Assembly (NCBI RefSeq): GCF_030160835.1
Contig: NZ_BSPC01000032.1
Coordinates: 55,015 to 119,014 of the forward strand
Reading direction: 5' to 3'
From: Labrys miyagiensis
GTDB lineage: Bacteria; Pseudomonadota; Alphaproteobacteria; Rhizobiales; Labraceae
DNA length: 64,000 nucleotides
The notes beneath the pieces are model-generated. The model searched no databases, was not told where the DNA came from, and saw only the letters and a list, made by a program, of their open reading frames with translations. The stretch's first letter is position 1. Each line of letters opens with the position of its first letter. A program made the position numbers and the translations under genes. Of this stretch, positions 35,627 to 44,688 are shown piece by piece.

Positions 35627-36265
35627 ACCCGATACTTGCGCCTGGTTCAAGACACTATAATTCGGGTTGCAGCATAGCGGCTTCTGATCGACAGGGGACC
35701 GGTCATAACAACCGTTATGCGAATTCATTGTCGAGCTGGTCCTTGCCAAAAACACGATGGCGGCGTTGGACTATCGAAACCCAAAATTGACCGCGGCTTT
35801 CACCTCCGTCGACGTCTCAAGTTGACCCTGAGCGGAACTTCGAAGCGTCCGCTCCCGGGCAATCGGAACGACCCACGGAAAGGGCAGAAGTAGGGCCGTT
35901 AACGGATGGTCCGCCATAGAACGATTGAAGTGCGAGAGCAGACTTAAGAACGGAAACATTCGCGCGGTCGGTTTCGACCGGGGCTGTGCGAAACACCGTT
36001 GCCACTTGGGTCGGCGATGTGGCTGGGTGCCATTGTCGTCTCCGCAATTCCCCCCTGATCGAGCAAGCTCAACATCCGTTCAGCCGAGCACCTGCCTCAT
36101 TTTATCTTGCCGCGATCTCGCGCAGGAGCTTTTTCGTGATGGCTCGTACAAAATCATGGGCACCGTTGACAACGACCAAGAAAGCGCCAGGGCCGCCTGC
36201 CCACGGATGCCGTCAAGCCGCGCTGTCCAGACATGGCAACACCCTTTCGGGCCTGGAATTCCTCG
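35627..36265. other. Non-coding or decayed region
   Basis: About 640 bases with short overlapping frames on both strands, none with recognisable protein character. It follows the recombination-site motif and precedes the cyclase gene; it is probably mobile-element debris. Confidence 0.35.
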
Positions 36266-38176
36266 CTATGGCTTGGCTTGTACGGCGCACTCCGGCAGGC
36301 GAAACGGATTTGTGAAGCCGTTGAGTTGATCCGGCTTGGCGCAGGCGGGGAAGCCTGCGAGGCGCATTGCCTCGAGGTGGCGTTGCCGTATGGCGTCGTC
36401 GGGGCCGACCCGGTTGACGGATTCCTCGATCGATAGGGTGGGATAGCGCTTCAGAGCTTCTTGGACTGTTGCCTTTGCCTCGTCGGTCCGTCCCAATTCG
36501 GCCAAGCATCCGGCCCGTTGAACCCACGCCCATTGGGTGTAGTTATCCGGTGTCTGGCGTTCCATCACATGTAGAGCGTCTGCGCAGCGGTGAGCCATGA
36601 AATAGACAAAGCGAAACGTGCCGCTCGCCCACGGCTTGTAGTTGGGGTTGCGTTGAATGGCTTGGTCGGCCAATTGAGCCCCGCGTTCTATCTCCCCAAA
36701 GTCGGGAGCGAATGAGATGTAGTAGGTGAGGATAGCAAAGGATCCGGGATTGAGGCGCAGCGCGATGTCGAACTCGGACTTCGCGCGACCCAGGTCGTTG
36801 AGGTTGCCGACCACGCTGGCCAGAACCGCATGGGCTTCGGCATCGTTAAAGTCGAGGCTGACGGCGCGCTCGGCCGCGGCCAGCGCGGCCTTGTTTGCTG
36901 CCGTCGGGTCGGCGCCGTAGTTTGCAGACACCATGTTGGCCCAGGCAAGATTGATCCAGGCCCGCGCATAGGTCGGATCGGCCGCGATCGCCTTGTTCAG
37001 GATCGCGATCGACTCGTCGATGCTCTCGCGCGTCGGGCTCAGCTGCTTTTCGACCCCCAGGAGATTGAGTTCATAGGCCGTCAAGCTCGTCGGGCGCTTT
37101 CGACGCGCCGCGAGGAGATTGGCACTCTTGACCGGTCCATTCGTCATCTCGAACTGGCCGACGATATGGTCGGCGATCTCGGTCTGGATGGCGAACACGT
37201 CGCCAGCCGGCCGGTCCCAACGCTGCGACCAGACGTGAGCACCATTCGCGACATCTATCAATTGCGCCGTGACCCGAATTTGATCGCCGTCGCGCTGGAG
37301 TGACCCTTCCATCACATAAGCGACATCGAGGTCGTGACCGACTTTTCGCACGTCTACAGCCGTGCCCTTATAGACCTCGGTCGAATTGCGCGCGATCACC
37401 TTGAGGTCGGCAACATGGGACAAGTCGGTGATGATGTCCTCGGTAAGACCATCGGCCAACCTGCCGGTCGCCGCGTCGCCTTCAAGATTGCTGAAAGGCA
37501 GCACCGCAATCGATGGCTGGGCGAGCGCAGGCTCCCCTGGCTGCAGCCACCAGCCGACGCCCAAAAGCAGGGCAACCGTCATCAGGCCTGCTGTTCCCTC
37601 GCGCCATCGGGCGCGACCTCGCATCGCCCACCGGTGCCAGGACGGCCCCACCTTGCCCATCCTCACACGATAGGCTCGAATGGGCCGAGAGATGTTCTTA
37701 ACGTGTTGCTCGCCAGCGAAGTCGAGCGGCACATCGATCTTGCCCTGCAGATTGTCGAAAGCGGTGCCCGAGATCAGCACGCTGCCCGGCTCCGCAAGCT
37801 GTTCCAGACGCGCCGCGACATTGACGCCGTCGCCGAAAAGCTTCCCGTCCTCCACCATCACGTCGCCGACATTGATGCCGATTCGGAACCGCATCCTCTC
37901 GCCCGCCGGCACATCGGCGTCAAGATCCTCAGCCCGCCGCTGAATGGCAATTGCTGCTTCCGTCGCCCTGACAGCGCTGGGGAACTCAGCGAGGATACCG
38001 TCGCCGGCGGTGTCGATAACCCGCCCGCCATAATCGGCGATGATTGGGAGAACTGCATCGAGATGCTCTCTGAGAGCACCGACGGCACGCTCTTCGTCGT
38101 GATCCACGAGGCGACCATAGCCTGCGACATCGGCCGCCAGGATGGCTGACAATTTGCGTTGCGATCGGTCTGTCAT
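36266..38176 (-). CDS. Class III adenylate/guanylate cyclase with TolB-like and TPR domains
   Basis: About 636 residues from ATG 38176 (MTDRSQRKLSAILAADVAGY). Cyclase domain: LAADVAGYGRLVDHDEERAV has the metal-binding Asp, IDTAGDGILAEFPS the second, and LFGDGVNVAARLEQLAEPGS the adenine/transition-state segment. A membrane helix (LMTVALLLGVGWWLQPG) follows, then a periplasmic-type IAVLPFSNLEGDAATGRLAD/GLTEDI segment (TolB-like) and TPR repeats (ADPTYARAWINLAWANMVSA, SLDFNDAEAHAVLASVVGNL). This class is abundant in Rhizobiales and likely makes cAMP in response to an unknown signal. Complete. Confidence 0.9.
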   Translation of the reverse strand: MTDRSQRKLSAILAADVAGYGRLVDHDEERAVGALREHLDAVLPIIADYGGRVIDTAGDGILAEFPSAVRATEAAIAIQRRAEDLDADVPAGERMRFRIGINVGDVMVEDGKLFGDGVNVAARLEQLAEPGSVLISGTAFDNLQGKIDVPLDFAGEQHVKNISRPIRAYRVRMGKVGPSWHRWAMRGRARWREGTAGLMTVALLLGVGWWLQPGEPALAQPSIAVLPFSNLEGDAATGRLADGLTEDIITDLSHVADLKVIARNSTEVYKGTAVDVRKVGHDLDVAYVMEGSLQRDGDQIRVTAQLIDVANGAHVWSQRWDRPAGDVFAIQTEIADHIVGQFEMTNGPVKSANLLAARRKRPTSLTAYELNLLGVEKQLSPTRESIDESIAILNKAIAADPTYARAWINLAWANMVSANYGADPTAANKAALAAAERAVSLDFNDAEAHAVLASVVGNLNDLGRAKSEFDIALRLNPGSFAILTYYISFAPDFGEIERGAQLADQAIQRNPNYKPWASGTFRFVYFMAHRCADALHVMERQTPDNYTQWAWVQRAGCLAELGRTDEAKATVQEALKRYPTLSIEESVNRVGPDDAIRQRHLEAMRLAGFPACAKPDQLNGFTNPFRLPECAVQAKP

Positions 38177-38366
38177 CGGAAGGCGAGCTCCGAATGCACC
38201 GTCCGTTGACTCTACTCCAAAGGGATCGCAGGTCCAGCACTGAAGGCGCACTGGCGAGGGAACAGGGAGTGCAAGAACAGGCCTATGCTGCTCACGAACA
38301 TCGTGGTGCATCCGGCGAGCGGCAAGGACATAACCCTCCATGAGCTGCAGACCAGCGTCCACGGCT

Positions 38367-38414
38367 GCACCGCCCTACAGCGCTGACCTCAATCCCATCG
38401 CGCAGGTGTTTGCC
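38367..38414 (+). pseudogene. IS630-family transposase fragment
   Basis: Sixteen codons read APPYSADLNPIAQVFA, matching the LPPYSPDLNPIE block around the second Asp of IS630 transposases. The flanks do not continue the protein. Confidence 0.5.
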
Positions 38415-38461
38415 GGGGAAGCGAGCTTGACGATCGTCGGGCACGGCATGATCACGGCCCC

Positions 38462-38510
38462 TTGACAATAAGAGCATATGCTCCTATTTGCGGCCTATGA
38501 GCATATGCTC
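38462..38510 (+). promoter_or_regulatory. Promoter with two identical palindromic operators
   Basis: TTGACA (38462-38467) and TATTTG (38485-38490) with a 17-base spacer form a sigma-70-like promoter. GAGCATATGCTC, a perfect 12-bp palindrome, occurs at 38472-38483 inside the spacer and again at 38499-38510 at about the transcription start. The layout would let a dimeric repressor block the promoter. The MarR gene at the end of this gene cluster is the natural candidate. Confidence 0.65.
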
Positions 38511-38532
38511 TCATATGGAAAGGACCAAGGCC

Positions 38533-39414
38533 GTGAGCGAAGCAGATATTCTGATCAGTGGCGCGACTGGGCGGACCGGGGGTGGAGCGATCGACGAGTT
38601 GCTCAAGATGGGCAAGCGCGTGCGGGCGTATGTCCGCACCGATGATGAGCGGGCGGCGGCCCTGAGACAGCGCGGGGTCGATGTCGCCATCGGCGATTTC
38701 ACCGACATCGATGATATTCGCGCTGCCATGGATGGCACCAAAGCCGCATATTTCCTGCATCCGATCGCGCCCGGGATCATCGGCGCAGCGGCGTACTTCG
38801 CGCAAGCGGCGAAGGAAGCCGGTGTCACCGCGATCGTCAACATGTCGCAGATCTCGGCGCGGCGAGAGTCCGCCAGCCATGCCGCCCAGGACCACTGGGT
38901 CTCCGAGCGGGTGTTCGACTGGTCAGATGTTCCGACAACACATCTCCGCCCGACCTTCTTTGCGGACTGGCTCGTCTACCCGCATTTCGCGAAGGAGATC
39001 TGGGCAAGGAAGACGATCGAATTTCCGTTCGCGAACGGTCGTCACGCGCCCATCGCATCCGATGACCAGGGACGGGTCATCGCCCATATCCTGACCAATC
39101 CGGAAGGCCATACGGGCAAGACGTACACGCTCACCGGCCCGGTCGAAATGAACCACACCGAGATCGCCGCCACCATGAGCGAGGTTCTTGGCGCAAAGAT
39201 CGAATACGCGCCGATCTCCATCGAAGAATTCCGGAGCAAGATGGAGACTCTCTACAAATTCCCGCCGTTCCTGATCCAGCACCTTGTCGAGGTCGCCCAG
39301 AATTACCGTAACGGTATTTTCTCGGGCGCCAATGACGCGGTCGAGAAGATCAGCGGAACGCCGGCCCTCACCGTTCAGCAATTTATCGCTCAGAATCGAG
39401 CCGCATTTGCCTGA
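38533..39414 (+). CDS. NmrA-like NAD(P)-binding oxidoreductase
   Basis: About 293 residues from GTG 38533, which has AGGACCAAGG at good spacing; ATG 38515 is possible but lacks a ribosome site. Nucleotide-binding motif ISGATGRTGGGAIDELL, then VAIGDFTDIDDIRAAMDGTK and HLRPTFFADWL, as in the NmrA/atypical SDR family. Such proteins act as NAD(P)H sensors or quinone reductases. First gene downstream of the palindrome-controlled promoter. Confidence 0.82.
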   Translation: MSEADILISGATGRTGGGAIDELLKMGKRVRAYVRTDDERAAALRQRGVDVAIGDFTDIDDIRAAMDGTKAAYFLHPIAPGIIGAAAYFAQAAKEAGVTAIVNMSQISARRESASHAAQDHWVSERVFDWSDVPTTHLRPTFFADWLVYPHFAKEIWARKTIEFPFANGRHAPIASDDQGRVIAHILTNPEGHTGKTYTLTGPVEMNHTEIAATMSEVLGAKIEYAPISIEEFRSKMETLYKFPPFLIQHLVEVAQNYRNGIFSGANDAVEKISGTPALTVQQFIAQNRAAFA

Positions 39415-39446
39415 GCACGGGCCTGGACGAGCAAGGGAGCTGTACA

Positions 39447-39821
39447 ATGTCAAACGATCAAGGCGAACGCCACCCATTCCTGGACGATCTCACTGTTGAC
39501 GCGGAGCTGACCAGCTCGGTGTTGAGAGGGCCTGTGATCGGACGCGATCAGATCCGGCGCGCCGTCGACGCTGTGGGAACCTTCTACGCCTCACAGACCC
39601 CTACGTTTCTCCAGACGGTCGGTTCGCGCCTTTTTCTGGAGTACGAGGCCGTTCTGACGAACGGAGAACGCCTGAACGCCCTGGTTGTCGTCGATCACAA
39701 CCCGGACGGCTCCGTGCCACGGGTGAGCGTTCGCATGAGCCCGCTCGGCTCAGTTCTCTCGCTAGCCGCGTCTCTGCGGGGGGCGCTTTCCCAGCAACTC
39801 CCCGAGAGCCTCTTTCTTTGA
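39447..39821 (+). CDS. SnoaL/NTF2-like small protein
   Basis: 124 residues, soluble, AAGGGAG ribosome site. The pattern HPFLDDLTVDAELTSSVLRG, VIGRDQIRRAVDAVGTFY, LFLEYEAVLTNGERLNALVV, VDHNPDGSVPRVSVRMSPLG is typical of nuclear transport factor 2-like cone folds that bind small hydrophobic ligands. It lies 32 bases after the NmrA-like gene, likely in the same operon. Confidence 0.65.
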   Translation: MSNDQGERHPFLDDLTVDAELTSSVLRGPVIGRDQIRRAVDAVGTFYASQTPTFLQTVGSRLFLEYEAVLTNGERLNALVVVDHNPDGSVPRVSVRMSPLGSVLSLAASLRGALSQQLPESLFL

Positions 39822-39890
39822 ACCACGCACGCTCGGGCTGACGACAGCAGTTGGATGCCCGCAGCCAAGATTTTGGAAAGGCAACTCGTC

Positions 39891-40607
39891 ATGGATCTCA
39901 CCAACGCCACAGTCTTCATTACCGGCGCCAATCGCGGCCTGGGTTTGGCCTTCGCACGAGAAGCCCGTCGCCGCGGTGCCGCGAAGGTCTACGCTGGCAT
40001 GCGCAACACAAGTGGTTTCGAAGAGCCCGGCATTGTTCCTGTCAGGATCGATGTCACGGATAAGGCCTCGATCGCCGCAGCCGCCGAATTGGCGGCGGAT
40101 ACGACTCTACTGATCAACAACGCGGGCATCGCTGCTCTGATCGACGGGCCCTTGGCGGCCGACGTCGAAGTGCAGTCGGCCCGCATGTTCGATACCAACT
40201 ATTATGGCGTGGTGCGCGTCACACAGGCCTTTGAGCAAGTTCTGTCGGCCAAGCCGCAGGCGGCCATCATCAACGTGCTTTCCGACATCGTTTGGCTTCC
40301 GCGGCCCTATCTGACACCCTATGCCGCGTCGAAGACGGCTGCCTGGAGCTTCACGAACCAGCTTCGCTTTCACCTGCGAAAGCGTGGCATCCAGGTTCTT
40401 GGCCTGCATGTCGGGTTCGTGGATACCGACCTCACCAACGGCATCGATATGCCGAAAGCCAGCCCCGAGGACGTGGTGCGCCAGGCCTATGACGCCCTCA
40501 TTGCCGGCAAGAGCGAGATCATGGCCGACAAGGGGACGGCGGAGTTGAAGAGTACGCTTGCCGCTGAGGTGCCCGGCTACATCAGCCCGCCGGCGGGGCT
40601 TCAATAG
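39891..40607 (+). CDS. SDR family oxidoreductase
   Basis: About 238 residues from ATG 39891, preceded by GGAAAGG. Cofactor motif FITGANRGLGLAFAREA, LINNAGIAALIDGPL, VLSDIVWLPRPYLTPYAASK with the Tyr/Lys pair. Small classical SDR, substrate unknown. Within the same gene cluster as the NmrA-like and MarR genes. Confidence 0.88.
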   Translation: MDLTNATVFITGANRGLGLAFAREARRRGAAKVYAGMRNTSGFEEPGIVPVRIDVTDKASIAAAAELAADTTLLINNAGIAALIDGPLAADVEVQSARMFDTNYYGVVRVTQAFEQVLSAKPQAAIINVLSDIVWLPRPYLTPYAASKTAAWSFTNQLRFHLRKRGIQVLGLHVGFVDTDLTNGIDMPKASPEDVVRQAYDALIAGKSEIMADKGTAELKSTLAAEVPGYISPPAGLQ

Positions 40608-40627
40608 AAATCGAAAGGGCAAGAAAG

Positions 40628-41089
40628 ATGCAGTCGGTCAGCCAACCGCTTGGAATCGATCAATGCAACTGCTTCGCCATGAGGAAGGCGAACCGGCAGA
40701 TCTCGCGCTTTTACGACGCACACCTTGAGCCTGCGGGTCTGCGCCTTACGCAGTTCCTCACCTTGGCAGCCCTGAACGAGGTGGGGCGCACTCCTGTCAA
40801 CGCCCTTGCCGGGCGGCTCGACATCGAACGGACGGCGATGGGCAAGATGGTTGGCTTTCTGGAACGTGACGGCTTGGTCAGAATCCAACCCTCGCCCACC
40901 GATGGCCGAAGCCGCGTGATCGAACTCACCGAAGCGGGGCGCCGTCTTAACGACGAAGCGGCCCCTCTTTGGAATGAAGCTCAACGACAGTTCGCGCAAT
41001 TGAATGGTGCAGATAATGTCGCTGCGCTGCGAGCAGCCTTGAGCAGCATGGTCGTCGGCGTGACAAGGGCGAGCTCATCTGATGACTGA
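40628..41089 (+). CDS. MarR family transcriptional regulator
   Basis: 153 residues. The winged-helix part is clear: LRLTQFLTLAALNEVGRTPV, NALAGRLDIERTAMGKMVGF, LERDGLVRIQPSPTDGRSRV. The N-terminal CNCFAMRKANRQISRFYD places cysteines where redox- or quinone-sensing MarR proteins carry theirs. Last gene of the cluster starting at 38533; it probably represses that promoter through the two GAGCATATGCTC sites and is induced by an oxidant or electrophile. The regulatory link is inference. Confidence 0.88.
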   Translation: MQSVSQPLGIDQCNCFAMRKANRQISRFYDAHLEPAGLRLTQFLTLAALNEVGRTPVNALAGRLDIERTAMGKMVGFLERDGLVRIQPSPTDGRSRVIELTEAGRRLNDEAAPLWNEAQRQFAQLNGADNVAALRAALSSMVVGVTRASSSDD

Positions 41090-41126
41090 ATCTCCAGACC
41101 GAGCGCTGCCTCGGAACTCAGCGCCT

Positions 41127-41312
41127 CTACCCTGGACCAAGCGACATGTCGTTGCGCAGTTCCGCGGCCATGAAGTCGGTGAAGGCGCATGCCGCCATAC
41201 GGGTAGTTCGCCCTATTGGGAAGTAGGCGTGAACCGGAAGCTCCCCCAACCGCCAGTCGGGAAGAACCCGCACGAGCTCGCCGTTCTGCAACTCCCTGCG
41301 ACACGCCCATGA
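41127..41312 (-). pseudogene. LysR regulator C-terminal fragment
   Basis: The minus-strand frame ending at 41127 reads CRRELQNGELVRVLPDWRLG, ELPVHAYFPIGRTTRMAACA, FTDFMAAELRNDMSLGPG. This is the end of a LysR effector domain (the VLPDW...VHAYFP...FVDFL pattern). Nothing upstream continues it. Confidence 0.6.
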
Positions 41313-41397
41313 GGTAGTGTGCGTACCTCTCGCCCGCGGGCGCTATGGTGCCGCAGTCCGACTTTCTGTCGAAGCGCCCCCGAACCGACCCAAAACT

Positions 41398-42824
41398 TCA
41401 TGGGACAGGGGACGAGGCAGTCGTAGCACAGCGCATTGTGGAGTGGTTGCGGGGGCCCGCAACCCCTTTTGTCATAACTTCTCCAGCCCTTTGATTTCGT
41501 TCCGGATCGACGAATTCAAGGATGCCAAACAGCTCGCCGCGTAGCTCGGCGTGCACCTCGCCGCGCCTGTCGCCCGGCGTGAGCACGATCTCGCCGATCA
41601 GCGAGCACAATGCCTCGGCAGCCTGGCGGCCGCCCTCGTGGTCAGCAAGCGTCAGCGTGAACTGCTCCACACGCTTGCGGTAGAGGGTGGCGATGTTGGG
41701 ATGCAGGTCGGGAACATCGGTGGGAGCCTTTGCCAAGCGTTCAATGACCTCAGCCTTCTGTCGCTCCAAATCTTCCATGCGGGCCTTCATGGTCGGCTGA
41801 TACAGGCCATCTTCGATCGCTGACATCATGCCTGCGATGGCGCGCTCTATCTTGTCGAGCGCCTTGCGATCTTGTTCGCTCCGAGCGCGGCGCTCGTGGT
41901 TGAGCCGGTTGGTTTCCTGGGCATAGGCCCGCACCGCCTCGGCCACGGCATCGGCCGAGACCAGCCTTTCCTTCAGGCCCGCCACAGCTCGTCCTCGACG
42001 ATCCTGAGATGCGGCACTTCGGTGCGGATCCATTTGCTCGGCGGATTGGCTCGTGAGACGCGCCTGCCGGTGGCAGGATCCTTGATGAAGCGCTGGCGGT
42101 TCCACACCAGCACCCCGGTGTAGAGTTCATTGTTGATGATGCCGTTGCCTCGGATCACATGCCCTCGCACGCTGGTATCGCCCCAGTGCCGGCCGAGCGG
42201 ACCGGGAATGCTATCCGTGTTGAGGTCAAGGGCGATGGCCTTCGGGCTCTTGCCTTCAGTGTATTCGCGGAAGATGCGGCGCACGATGGTTGCTTCTTCC
42301 GGCACGATCTCGCGATCACCGCGGACCGGCTCGCCTTCGGCGTCGAGCTTCTTCATCACCCGGTAGCCGTAGCATAACCCTCCCCCGGCCTTGCCCCTCT
42401 CCACCCTGCCCCGCAGACCGCGATGGGTTTTCAGGGCAAGATCTTTGAGGAACAGGGCATTCATGGTGCCCTTGAGGCCGACATGCAGTTCGCTGATCTC
42501 GCCCTCGGCCAGAGTGACGATGGCGACGCCTGTGAACTTCAGATGCTTGAACAGCGTGGCGACATCGGCCTGGTCACGGCTGATACGGTCGAGCGCCTCG
42601 GCCAGCACGATCTCGAACAGGCCACGCTGGGCATCGCGCACCAATTGCTGGAAACCCGGTCGCAATACCGTGCTGGCACCGGAGATCGCCGCATCCTGAT
42701 AGATTCCCGCCACGCTCCAGCCTTCGAGGTTCGCATGTTCGCGACACAGCCTGAATCGGTCCTCTATGGAGGCTTCCCGCTGGCTGTCGGAGGAGTAGCG
42801 GGCATAGAGCGCGGTACGAGTCAT
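41398..42824 (-). pseudogene. Serine recombinase with internal deletion and frameshift
   Basis: The N-terminal part from ATG 42824 is intact: ALYARYSSDSQREASIEDRF with the catalytic Ser, LAEALDRISRDQADVATLFK, and the recombinase domain to RTEVPHLRIVEDELWRA, where a stop occurs (41973). The C-terminal part continues in another frame from AGLKERLVSADAVAEAVRAY to 41398. The zinc beta-ribbon segment normally between these is missing. An intact homologue would be a large serine recombinase that integrates or excises an element. The last codons (GVAGPRNHS) are encoded by the GGTTGCGGGGGCCCGCAAC motif. Almost certainly inactive. Confidence 0.78.
41443..41476. other. GGTTGCGGGGGCCCGCAAC motif plus TGTCATAA (putative recombination site)
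   Basis: GTGGTTGCGGGGGCCCGCAA starts at 41443 and is followed by CCCCTTTTGTCATAA. On the minus strand it reads TTATGACA...GGTTGCGGG, the same order as the unit at 35595-35626. It overlaps the 3' coding end of the recombinase, as expected for an integrase placed at its own attachment site. Confidence 0.5.
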
Positions 42825-42841
42825 CTGTCTCTCCGTTCGGT

Positions 42842-43105
42842 TCAATCGTCTTCGGCCTCAGCCTGTGGTCGACCAGCCATACGGCATCCATTGTCATTGG
42901 CGGCGCGCCGGGCCTCGAACTGGTCCCGCGCCATCTGGCGTCCAATTAGCCTGGCGATGTCGAGCACCACCCGGTCCACTCGATCTGTCCGCTGGCAAGG
43001 TGCGGGGCCTTCATCTTCTGGTTCACCCAAGGACGGGCGATTGTCACTGGCAGGCTTGCGTCCTTCCGAGGGTGATTTTTGATCCTCTGCCATGCTGTCG
43101 CTCAT
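42842..43105 (-). CDS. Small hydrophilic protein upstream of the recombinase
   Basis: 87 residues from ATG 43105. Strongly charged N-terminal half (MAEDQKSPSEGRKPASDNRP) and a helical C-terminal half (VDRVVLDIARLIGRQMARDQ, FEARRAANDN). Such short acidic ORFs often precede serine recombinase genes of this type in alphaproteobacteria; they may be accessory or regulatory, but the function is unknown. Its stop is 18 bases before the recombinase ATG. Confidence 0.6.
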   Translation of the reverse strand: MSDSMAEDQKSPSEGRKPASDNRPSLGEPEDEGPAPCQRTDRVDRVVLDIARLIGRQMARDQFEARRAANDNGCRMAGRPQAEAEDD

Positions 43106-43473
43106 TCCGTTTTTCGGGACAAGCGGATAGGAAGCGATGGCAGAAACAGATTGAAAAGCCTGAAAACAGCCTCGTCGTACCCTGGCGTTTAGATACTTGC
43201 TGTCGGCGGTTTTTGCGTGGATCCCAGATATCACCTTTTCCGATGAGGTGAAGACCGTCACGATTCCAATTCGGCGATCGGAGAATAGCGAGAAGCATTC
43301 GCGGTTCTCACCAATGGCCGCCATGAGGCGGCAGGACGTGCGCTCGTGCATATCATTACACCATTCGATCTTCCCGGCCGAACGTCCCTGCCTTCTCTTG
43401 CGTCTGCCTTGGAGCGCCATGCTCCCTATTAGCCTTATCTGCTTGGAGAGCCCCTGCCAGGCCAGTGACAGAC

Positions 43474-43526
43474 GGTCAAGGCTGGCGCGGCACGCGCCAC
43501 CGCGTAGCGGCTTGGCCTTGAGGGGC
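43474..43526. repeat. Imperfect hairpin, related to the 60.4-kb hairpin
   Basis: GGTCAAGGCTGGCGC...GGCCTTGAGGGGC. It shares GGTCAAGGCTGGCGC, CGCGCCACCGC and GGCCTTGA with the larger hairpin at 60402-60480. It lies between two minus-strand element genes. Confidence 0.6.
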
Positions 43527-43560
43527 TGGCGCTGGTCCGGCTCCCTGGCGACAAGTAGGA

Positions 43561-44298
43561 TCAGCTGGTCCTGACGGGATCCGCCATGGAATGGGTTTCG
43601 AAGCTCTCCGAGTTAAGCTCGCCTTTAAATCCTTGCCCTTCGTCCCGCACCTGCACAAAGGTGCCGGTTTGTGAAAGGCGCCGGAGATCGGCAAGCGCGG
43701 ATCGGATCTGTGGCCAGGGGAACTCGGCGCATTCCTCCGACGGTTCGCCGGAGTGGATAAGGGCTGCAAGCTTGGCTCCGATCCCGGCGAGCGAAGATGC
43801 CGGCGTCGACCACAGGCGATCGGCCAATTCCTGCTCACGATCCATCGCCAGTTCTTCTTCATGAAGGGCGACAGAGTAGCCGATTGCCCTATCGGCCTCG
43901 TTCCAGCGTTCATGATGGGCCGTAAGGCGCGCCATGACTTCATTCCGCTTGGTCGCGACAGCGGGATAGGCTTTGATCAGCCTGTCGAGTTCACCAGCGG
44001 ATGAAATTCGAACGAGCTTGAGCGCGTCGGGCACGACCACCACCGCATAGGGCATTCCCACTGTGCGCTGGAGTCTCGTCTCCAGGCGTTGTTGCTTGCG
44101 GCATAAGGCGAGGGTTTTCCCTTGCGCCGTCTGCCATTCCTCCCAGGCCCGGATGGCGGGATCGGCAAATGCACAGACACTCTGGGGAGTGGTCGCCCCG
44201 CACGGCAGAAGCGATGCGGCCGAGGCGGCGAAACTCGTGGAGATCATTCTCCTTCGCGAAATGAAAGGCAGAGTCGTGCTAACCTCAGAATCAGCCAT
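43561..44298 (-). CDS. Hypothetical exported protein (Tat-like signal)
   Basis: About 245 residues from ATG 44298 with AGGAGC upstream. N-terminus ISRRRMISTSFAASAASLLP looks like a twin-arginine signal, ending near SLLPCGA (a possible lipoprotein Cys). The body (AIRAWEEWQTAQGKTLALCR, then KRNEVMARLTAHHERWNEAD) is helical, and the end (FPWPQIRSALADLRRLSQTG) is too. Proteins with this pattern occur in mobile regions of alphaproteobacteria. No known domain; could instead be cytoplasmic. Confidence 0.6.
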   Translation of the reverse strand: MADSEVSTTLPFISRRRMISTSFAASAASLLPCGATTPQSVCAFADPAIRAWEEWQTAQGKTLALCRKQQRLETRLQRTVGMPYAVVVVPDALKLVRISSAGELDRLIKAYPAVATKRNEVMARLTAHHERWNEADRAIGYSVALHEEELAMDREQELADRLWSTPASSLAGIGAKLAALIHSGEPSEECAEFPWPQIRSALADLRRLSQTGTFVQVRDEGQGFKGELNSESFETHSMADPVRTS

Positions 44299-44436
44299 GA
44301 TCCGAGCTCCTGAAAGCTTGGTTGTGGTTAGGTCGGATTGCGTGGTGACACACGCATCCGGCCGCCTAGTGCGAGCGAGATGATATAGAGCACCGCGGCG
44401 ATGATCAAACAAAATCACTACACTGTCGTGAAATGA

Positions 44437-44688
44437 ATGAACGCGACACAATGCAAAATGGCGCGAGTTGCGCTGGGCTGGGGTGTTCGGGAGCTTGCGA
44501 CAGCTGCTAAAGTTTCAACGCAGACGGTAACTCGTTTCGAGCGTGGCGACCATTTGAAGACCCTGACAATCAAGATCCTCCAGATCACACTCGAAGAGGC
44601 TGGTGTGGAGTTCATCGCCGAGAATGGTGGCGGAGTTGGGGTACGACTTCGGAATAAATCAGCAGGCCAACAGCGCTGGGGTGATTGA
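44437..44688 (+). CDS. XRE-type helix-turn-helix regulator
   Basis: 83 residues. Helix-turn-helix MARVALGWGVRELATAAKVS then TQTVTRFERGDHLKTLTIKI, with a short tail containing ALEEAGVEFI-like LEEAGVEFIAENGGGVGVRL, a form very common on integrative elements. Likely a repressor of element genes. Divergent from the Tat-like protein gene. Confidence 0.82.
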   Translation: MNATQCKMARVALGWGVRELATAAKVSTQTVTRFERGDHLKTLTIKILQITLEEAGVEFIAENGGGVGVRLRNKSAGQQRWGD

